Below are positions 58,741-64,000 of a stretch of DNA of 64,000 nt, piece by piece (within the stretch, counting starts at the first letter, position 1; each line of letters starts with the position of its first letter). Where the stretch lies: positions 4,464,001-4,528,000 of the forward strand of contig NZ_CP023689.1 of assembly GCF_008704715.1 (NCBI RefSeq), given 5' to 3'. This DNA comes from Streptomyces chartreusis. Lineage in GTDB: Bacteria > Actinomycetota > Actinomycetes > Streptomycetales > Streptomycetaceae. A program made the translations under genes and the position numbers. Under the pieces are notes generated by a model, which saw only the letters and a list, made by a program, of their open reading frames with translations, was not told the DNA's origin and did no database searches.

Positions 58741-60216
58741 TCAGAAGGCCGCTTCCTGCTCGGCCAGTTGTGGGAACGGGGGCCGGGTCATCTCGATGTA
58801 GCGGGCCGCACTGGTGCGGCCCCAGTCGATGAGGACGCCGCGTGCCGCGAGGGTCGGCTGCAGGCGCTTGAGCCGGTCGGAGAGGACCTTGCCGGTGGCG
58901 GGCCAGCCCTTGGGCAGGGGACGGCACTCCTCGCCGCTATAGAGGCCGGTGAGGCAGTGCAGCCACTCCGATGACGTCATACGGACTTCCTCGCCCGGGT
59001 CGAATCCGCCGGCGTGCTTAAGAACCGTCTGCGCGAGCAGGTCTCCTTCGATGACGTCGTCGTTGAGGTCATCGAGGCTGGCTCGATACGCGGCCAGCGA
59101 GCCGAAGCCGGTCGCCGCGTCGAGTTGCGCGCACAGGTGGGCGAAGTCCGCCATGCGCAGGTCGGTGGGGGTGTCCGCCTCGGCGGCGCGCACCTTCACG
59201 GTCAGGTCCAGCAGGGAGCCGAGAACGAGCGGCAGGATCTCCGCGTACTCCCTCCACAGTTCTGCCTCGGTCCGCCGCACCCGGGGCCTTACGAGTCGGA
59301 GAGTGAGGAGGCGTTCGGCGAGGTCGGGGCGGATGACGCCGACGTCGATGCCGGTCAGCAACATGGGGCGCCGGTAGCGGGAGCGCACGACGTCGCCGTC
59401 GGTGAACAGCGCGCGCTTGATGCTTTCGGCTCCGGTGACGATGCAGCACATGAGGTCGGACAGGTCGGGGGGCAGATGGGAGAGGTTGTCCAGGGCGGTG
59501 ACCCACCCTGCGGCGACGGCCGTGATCATGTTCTCCTCGTCCTTCGGCGCCCGGCGCAGGTCGCCGTTCATGCCCTCGATGATCCGCACGAGCATCCGGC
59601 CGCCGGTGGACTTTCCCGCCCCTTGCGGCCCGGTGAGGAACGGCGCAGGAACGGGCACGGACGGCTCCAAGCAGCCGATCAGCCAGGCGATGGCCAGGCA
59701 CTCGGTTTCGGCGCTGGCGAAGTTGCACAGGCCGAGCAGGAGGTCGATGCCCTTGCCGTCGGTGTCCTTGGCGGGCAGGGGCAGTTCGCCGGTGAGCTGG
59801 GTGCGCCGCCAGCACACCTCACGCGGGTCGGGCGTGAGGATGGTCCAGCCGGTGGGGTGGATCCGGACGGACTGGCCGTCATCGCGGCCCAGGTCGAGCC
59901 AGGTAGCACCATCGAACCCGGGCGCCACGCGGATGTGGGTGGGCTGTACGTCCTCGGTCAGGGCGAGTGCTTCGATCAAGTCGAGCGCCTCCTTAAGTGC
60001 CGTGCCGTTGAACACGCCGACCCCGTCCTTGAAGAGGCCGACCATGAGTTCCTGCCGGTGGCTGCCCGTCGTGCCTTGGGAGCGGATGGGCCGAGCGACG
60101 GGATGGCCGTTGCGCTGCGCGTAGACGGTGCCGTCGATGGTGCGGAAGTACCGGAAGTGCTCTTGCGCGTAGTCGGTGATGATCTGGCGGGCCGGAGTCT
60201 TTTCGTCCTCGGACAT
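58741..60216 (-). CDS. P-loop replication protein of the element (primase-helicase-like)
   Basis: This 491-aa protein starts at ATG 60216, 2 bp after the primase-polymerase stop, so both form one unit. A central P-loop GPQGAGKST (about 192) and WVTALDNLSHLPPDLSDLM with sensor-like LTGIDV resemble phage/plasmid D5-type helicases. It would unwind DNA at the element's origin. The N-terminal 110 residues and C-terminal 130 (likely a winged helix) are unassigned. Such ATPase/prim-pol pairs define one AICE replication class. Confidence 0.8.
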   Translation of the reverse strand: MSEDEKTPARQIITDYAQEHFRYFRTIDGTVYAQRNGHPVARPIRSQGTTGSHRQELMVGLFKDGVGVFNGTALKEALDLIEALALTEDVQPTHIRVAPGFDGATWLDLGRDDGQSVRIHPTGWTILTPDPREVCWRRTQLTGELPLPAKDTDGKGIDLLLGLCNFASAETECLAIAWLIGCLEPSVPVPAPFLTGPQGAGKSTGGRMLVRIIEGMNGDLRRAPKDEENMITAVAAGWVTALDNLSHLPPDLSDLMCCIVTGAESIKRALFTDGDVVRSRYRRPMLLTGIDVGVIRPDLAERLLTLRLVRPRVRRTEAELWREYAEILPLVLGSLLDLTVKVRAAEADTPTDLRMADFAHLCAQLDAATGFGSLAAYRASLDDLNDDVIEGDLLAQTVLKHAGGFDPGEEVRMTSSEWLHCLTGLYSGEECRPLPKGWPATGKVLSDRLKRLQPTLAARGVLIDWGRTSAARYIEMTRPPFPQLAEQEAAF

Positions 60217-60218
60217 GG

Positions 60219-61094
60219 CTACATCCCCAGGGCGTTGAGGGCGTTGGTCCACGCATCGGTGCAGTGCCTCGGGGTTTCGCCCTTGGCCTGCGCGGCGGCG
60301 AACAGTCGCGCGACATGTGCGTCGGTGAGGCAGCCGCACCGGCCGTGGGTGGACAGCACGGCGAGGAACGTGCGGTACACCGTCGCGTGGACCGCGCTGC
60401 GAACCTCGGTGATGCGCTGCTCTGCCATGGCGATGCCACGCTCCAGGTAGACGGGCGTGCGGTGTCGGCACTCCCCGGCGCCGGTCGGTGCGGACGCCGT
60501 GATGCCGTGATGCGCCGGCCAAACCGAAGAAGGCTCCGTCACAGCCAGTGCGCGGACGGCGTCCGGGAGCTCCGTCATGGTGCCGGTGCCGGGACCGCGC
60601 CAACGGGCGTAGGCCATCGTGGATTTGATGTCGACGCCGTCACGGATGGCGTTCACCGAACGCATGGCGCCTTGGTAGATCCAGTGTTCGCCGCGCGTGG
60701 TGGCCATGGTCCGGGTGGCGGGCAGGGTCTCGCGGGCCCATGCGACGGCTGCCGGGTTGTCGAGGTCAACCACGGTCAGTGTGGCGCCGCCGGGATGGTA
60801 GGCGACGGCTGCGCTCTGCCTCCATGCCTGAGCCCATGCGGGTGAGGTGAGGACGCTCGGATCGGTGGTGGCGGCGGCCCACGCATGGCAGGGGCTGAGG
60901 CAGCGGCAAGGGCCGGCGGTCTTCATGTTCGGCCGCCCACCGCAGGCACCGTCCATGCATGCGTCGCAGTTCCCGAAGGGGGCCTTGCCGCGCCGGAGGG
61001 GTAGCGGTGGCACTCCGGCCGCCGCGAGTTCGAGGGCGATGCGTAGGTGCGTGCGGGCCGTTGGGCTCTCGCCGACGCCGTGCAGGTGGGGCAT
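60219..61094 (-). CDS. Bifunctional primase-polymerase
   Basis: This is 291 aa from ATG 61094 (AGGAG upstream). The archaeo-eukaryotic prim-pol core shows LTVVDLDN for the metal-binding aspartates and TTRGEHWIYQG with the His motif. A cysteine-rich insertion (CDACMDGACGG, CRCLSPCH, about 43-69) probably binds zinc. C-terminal helical part unassigned. It starts DNA synthesis for autonomous replication of the excised element. Confidence 0.85.
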   Translation of the reverse strand: MPHLHGVGESPTARTHLRIALELAAAGVPPLPLRRGKAPFGNCDACMDGACGGRPNMKTAGPCRCLSPCHAWAAATTDPSVLTSPAWAQAWRQSAAVAYHPGGATLTVVDLDNPAAVAWARETLPATRTMATTRGEHWIYQGAMRSVNAIRDGVDIKSTMAYARWRGPGTGTMTELPDAVRALAVTEPSSVWPAHHGITASAPTGAGECRHRTPVYLERGIAMAEQRITEVRSAVHATVYRTFLAVLSTHGRCGCLTDAHVARLFAAAQAKGETPRHCTDAWTNALNALGM

Positions 61095-61131
61095 GCTGGA
61101 GGTCTCCTGCTCTCTTGGAGGGACTGGAGAA

Positions 61132-61174
61132 CCGGGGCGGGCGCAGGCTTGTGGTGAGACGGCGCCCGCCCCGG
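61132..61174 (-). terminator. Terminator-like hairpin
   Basis: A 13-bp perfect stem (CCGGGGCGGGCGC and complement) with a 17-base loop follows the stop of the hypothetical gene at 61181. Confidence 0.7.
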
Positions 61175-61180
61175 GCGTAG

Positions 61181-61588
61181 CTACAGGTCGTCGTCGGTGT
61201 CGGGCAGGTAGCGCAGGATCTGTGCGCGTTCGCGTTCACCGCGTTCGCGGGCCGCGTCCAGCACCGACCGGTCGATGACGGATACGAGGGCGGCGCGGAC
61301 TTCGGCGGTCAGTTCGGTGGGGCTCATGGCTTCGGCTTGCACCGTGTGCCCCATGTGCTCGCCCCGTCGGTCGGTATCCTTCTGCGGGGCGGACGGCAGC
61401 CGGTAGCGGGTGATCTGCTCAGCTGGCACGGCAAGACGTGTGAAGGTCGGCGCGGGCGCGCCCATGTCGTTCACCAACGCGGAGATGTCCGCTGCGGCGG
61501 AGTCAAGGATGGACAGGCCACTTGGGTCGTGATCGCCGACGTCTCTCCGCAGCACTGCGAGTGTGCGACTGGCGTTTTCGCATCTCAT
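61181..61588 (-). CDS. Hypothetical protein of the element
   Basis: This is about 135 aa from ATG 61588 (61600 is an alternative). No known domain. DHDPSGLSILDSAAADISALV and PQKDTDRRGEHMGHTVQAEAMSP look structured. A helical, charged end (ARERGERERAQILRYL) follows. There is no clear ribosome site, so a longer product truncated at the 5' end is possible. Confidence 0.5.
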   Translation of the reverse strand: MRCENASRTLAVLRRDVGDHDPSGLSILDSAAADISALVNDMGAPAPTFTRLAVPAEQITRYRLPSAPQKDTDRRGEHMGHTVQAEAMSPTELTAEVRAALVSVIDRSVLDAARERGERERAQILRYLPDTDDDL

Positions 61589-61673
61589 GAGCGGTCGCAT
61601 GCGCTGTAGCGGATGCAACAGGTGTTGTGCACGGCAGGCGATGGACCGGAACCATCGGCAGGTGCATGCGAAA

Positions 61674-61696
61674 GCCCCCACGCTGCGCGCGGGGGC
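61674..61696 (-). terminator. Terminator after the ParB-like gene
   Basis: GCCCCC and GGGGGC pair around an 11-base loop. On the minus strand the hairpin is followed by TTTC. Confidence 0.65.
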
Positions 61697-61710
61697 CCGG
61701 TGATGGTGGT

Positions 61711-62676
61711 TCAGTCCTTGTCGAGCCGGCCGGGATGGATCAGGAATTGCTCGGTCAGTCCGTCGTTGTACTCGTTGACAATGTGCTTTGCGAGGGGGGT
61801 AGATCGGGAAGAGGAGCCGCCGCCGCCAACGGTGTTCGCGATGGACGACTCCTTCCACTGTGCGACCGTGAGCGGCTTGCGCTTGCCGTGGCCGGCAAGC
61901 TTCCTGCTCAGGCGGTCGAGTCGGGCGTCGGGGTTGCGATCGAGGACCATCGCGATGGCGCGCAACATGATGCCCTCCCACGTCGCAGGGTTACGTCCCC
62001 ATGCGTCCTCGACGACCTGCAGAACCTGCGGGATCAGCGGAGAGCGCCCCTCAGGGAGGACGAGGGGATAGACCAGGCTTCCGCTCTCGTCCCGGGTGGC
62101 GTGCTTCTCGTCCATCACCGCGATGGCGGTGAGCGCCTGAACCGCGCCGATCTTGTTCGCCGAGGTACTGCCCGAGATGCCGAGATCGCGGCTCTCGACC
62201 TCGGCGAGAATCCGGGTGTTACGCGGGTCGCCGGCGGTGATCGAGACGCGGAAGATGTCGAACGGCTTCACGGCCTTGCGGTCGCGGTTCGCCGCGAGGA
62301 ACAACTTCGCCTCCTGCTCGTCGGAGAGCCCCTCATAGACCATGCAGTCGCGGAGGAAGTCCGGGCCCTCCTTCTCGACCGCCACCTCCGTGGAGTGCTG
62401 CCCGTCGAGAAGGTAGTACCGGCCGTCCCCCCGGAGGGAGACGATCGCCGGGAGCAAAGCGAAGGGATCCCACATCTTCATGAGCCGCGCCGTCCACGCG
62501 GCGTCCTTCTTCCGCTGCGTGGCCGGGCCGGCGTCCTCGGCGGTGTTGGTGCCGAACAGGCGGGCGGAGTCGAGGGTCTGATCGACGTGCAGGTCCCCGA
62601 CGCGGACCTCCGCGTAGAACTTCCGAACGGTCTTTGTCGCTCCGGCCTGCGCCGGGACGGTAGCGGTCTGTGCCAC
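61711..62676 (-). CDS. ParB/Srx-fold protein (DUF6551-like)
   Basis: This 321-aa protein starts at GTG 62676, preceded by GGGGGATTT. An N-terminal ParB-nuclease-like fold shows LLDGQHSTEVA and VRVGDLHVDQTLD. The middle is helical, and the end contains a Gly/Ser run (TVGGGGSSSRST). It may serve maintenance or regulation of the element rather than classical partition, since no ParA is adjacent. Confidence 0.65.
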   Translation of the reverse strand: MAQTATVPAQAGATKTVRKFYAEVRVGDLHVDQTLDSARLFGTNTAEDAGPATQRKKDAAWTARLMKMWDPFALLPAIVSLRGDGRYYLLDGQHSTEVAVEKEGPDFLRDCMVYEGLSDEQEAKLFLAANRDRKAVKPFDIFRVSITAGDPRNTRILAEVESRDLGISGSTSANKIGAVQALTAIAVMDEKHATRDESGSLVYPLVLPEGRSPLIPQVLQVVEDAWGRNPATWEGIMLRAIAMVLDRNPDARLDRLSRKLAGHGKRKPLTVAQWKESSIANTVGGGGSSSRSTPLAKHIVNEYNDGLTEQFLIHPGRLDKD

Positions 62677-62869
62677 AAATCCCCCTTGGTGGTGGTCAGG
62701 TGACACACAGTCAACCATGGAAATTTCTCGCGCGTCTAGTTTTTCAGCGTCTTGGAATTTCTCGCGTCTCGTCACGGCATGCTGTACCGATTGCGCGACA
62801 GCACCACCGGAGGACCAGTCCAACGGCCCGCTCAGCCACCTCGGTTGGCGTGGCTCGCGGACTTCTTGA
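62677..62869 (-). promoter_or_regulatory. Control region with direct repeats
   Basis: GGAAATTTCTCGCG (62719-62732) and GGAATTTCTCGCG (62754-62766) are near-identical, 34-35 bp apart, in a locally AT-rich stretch upstream of the ParB-like gene. They are probable repressor sites. Confidence 0.5.
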
Positions 62870-63147
62870 TCAGTCGGTGTGGCGGTTGAGCTGGGCCATC
62901 AACTCGCGGTTCGTGGCACGGGCGGCAGCGAGGTCGTCGTACCGCTCCTGGGGCTTCAGCTCCAGGTCGATCACCCGTTGTTCTAGAGTCGTGATCCGGG
63001 CCTTGACCTGCTCGCAGTTCTCATCCGGCACGGCACGCACCTGGTCGACCAGCGCGAGCACGAGCGGGCGGGGGCCCAGGCGGCGAAGCCGCGGACGCGG
63101 GTGCGCTTATAGGTGCGGCCCGAGACGGTGCCGCAGGGCGCGGTCAT
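62870..63147 (-). pseudogene. Probable frameshifted small mobile-element gene
   Basis: The ATG at 63147 overlaps the upstream stop (ATGA) and opens MTAPCGTVSGRTYKRTRVRGFAAWAP, the normal start of a protein common in Streptomyces mobile elements. After a C-run near 63070 the reading continues more plausibly in another frame (RPLVLALVDQVRAV ... coiled-coil end, about 63 codons to 62870). A one-base shift, programmed slippage or sequencing error would explain this. Alternatively the coiled-coil part is a separate gene starting at GTG 63061. Confidence 0.45.
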
Positions 63148-63746
63148 GCGGACTTCCCTTCGCGCGTGGGGAGTTCGGGCAGGCCCGCGCGTTCCAGTGC
63201 GGTGGGGTCGAAGCCGGGCAGCGTGGCGCGGGTGACGACTGCTTGGGCGAGCTGTTCGGCGTAGGCGACGCCGGTGCGAGCCACCTCGATCTGCGTCGTG
63301 GCGCGCAGCGTTTCGACGCGCTCGATGTGGGCGTACTCCTCGCGCCGCTCGCCTGTCTCCCGCTCGTAGGCGACCGTCTCGCGGCGGTCGTGGCGCCAGT
63401 AGCGGGCGGCGAGGGTGTACGCGCCGGCGGTGGCGAGCGACCACAGCAGCAGCGGCAGCGAGAGCCCGTCGGAGTATCCGGCAATCCCGGCGAAGGCGAG
63501 CGCGCCGGACGCGGCGAACGCAGTCCCCGTAAGGACGCTGTCTCCGGTGTGGCTGCTCGCGCAGACGCCCGCGGCGGCGGCCCCGGCGGACAGGACAGTC
63601 ATCAACACGGCGTTGCCGACGGAGTGTTCGGCGCCGTTGGCGTTCCAGATCCGAGCGAGCGCGAGCACGGTCGTGGTGGCGATGGCCGGCGCCGCCTTGG
63701 GTGCGGCTGCGGCGAGCCAGTGGCGTGCGGTGGTGGGGTCGTTCAC
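63144..63746 (-). CDS. Spread-protein-like membrane protein (SpdB type)
   Basis: The 200-aa product starts at GTG 63746, with AGGAGG 9 bases upstream. Four hydrophobic segments occupy about 17-120, followed by a basic, helical cytoplasmic tail (RHDRRETVAYERETGERREEYAH). Size and layout resemble the Spd proteins that spread conjugative elements along mycelium. This is by likeness and position only. Confidence 0.55.
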   Translation of the reverse strand: MNDPTTARHWLAAAAPKAAPAIATTTVLALARIWNANGAEHSVGNAVLMTVLSAGAAAAGVCASSHTGDSVLTGTAFAASGALAFAGIAGYSDGLSLPLLLWSLATAGAYTLAARYWRHDRRETVAYERETGERREEYAHIERVETLRATTQIEVARTGVAYAEQLAQAVVTRATLPGFDPTALERAGLPELPTREGKSA

Positions 63747-63765
63747 GGCTGTTCCTCCTGTCCTG

Positions 63766-63960
63766 TCAGTTGCCGAGTGCGGACAGGGCGTCGGCGGACG
63801 CCTGCACGAGGTTGTGGATGGGCTCGTAGGCGCCGGTGCCGGCGGCGAAGAACCCGAACAGGAACAGCACGACGGCGGCGCCGCCCCCGGCGGAGCGGGT
63901 CTTGACCGCGAGCGCGGACGCTGCGCCGAACAGCAGCACGGCGGAGATGTTCAGGATCAT
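63766..63960 (-). CDS. Small membrane protein (SpdA-like position)
   Basis: This is 64 aa from ATG 63960 (GGAAGG upstream). Two hydrophobic helices (about 2-20 and 27-45), then a short amphipathic end. It precedes the larger Spd-like gene by 19 bp and is probably co-transcribed with it. The tra gene would be expected further to the right. Confidence 0.6.
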   Translation of the reverse strand: MILNISAVLLFGAASALAVKTRSAGGGAAVVLFLFGFFAAGTGAYEPIHNLVQASADALSALGN

Positions 63961-64000
63961 CGGGAGCCTTCCGTTCGGTGCATGCAGGAGGGGTAGGCGG

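Overview
The window is about 71% GC chromosomal DNA from a Streptomyces-type actinomycete. Very high GC in third codon positions, GTG/TTG starts, leaderless-looking genes, and the developmental genes bldG and wblA point to this. The order holB - tmk - topA - kinase - hppA - bldG - tad cluster - acs - nhaA - nth - crp - arsA pair - wblA - penicillin-binding protein matches, from memory, the SCO3540-SCO3580 stretch of S. coelicolor. Positions 1-56250 therefore look like ordinary conserved core chromosome.

Layout. 1-16737, minus strand: replication and topology genes (holB, an MFS-fused thymidylate kinase, topA), a membrane Ser/Thr kinase, a methyltransferase, a lipoprotein, the proton-pumping pyrophosphatase, then bldG with its anti-sigma partner. 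16819-19464, plus strand: an MrfA-like helicase, convergent with a seven-gene Tad/Flp-type pilus operon (25209-19361, minus). Two non-coding RNAs flank the next phosphatase gene: a 6C RNA (25605-25692, minus) and a probable 6S-like RNA (26803-26985, plus). 27161-43641: a degenerate Fic-like protein, a CooC-like ATPase, a secreted deacetylase-like lipoprotein, a SulP transporter fused to carbonic anhydrase, acetyl-CoA synthetase with a DasR-like operator, NhaA, a MarP-like protease, endonuclease III and Crp. 44049-56142: Nudix and metallo-beta-lactamase enzymes, a nucleotidyltransferase, RidA, the paired ArsA-like ATPases, WblA, a class A penicillin-binding protein, a YqeY-like protein, a phosphoesterase and a membrane protein.

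At 56176 a tRNA-Pro(CGG) gene marks a change. From 56250 to the right edge lies the left part of an actinomycete integrative and conjugative element (AICE). It holds a tyrosine integrase with an embedded LacI-type helix-turn-helix, an Xis-like protein, an iteron-like TGACGC array, a P-loop replication protein, a primase-polymerase, a ParB-like protein, a probable frameshifted gene and two small membrane proteins of spread-gene type. The tra gene and the far attachment site would be outside the window.

The more unusual signals are the integrase/LacI fusion, the iteron array, the 33-bp repeat array inside the tad operon, a 109-bp inverted-repeat element near crp, phased TTGATCAA palindromes upstream of hppA, a palindrome covering the start codon of the Fic-like gene, and two tiny ORFs coupled by ATGA overlaps on both sides.
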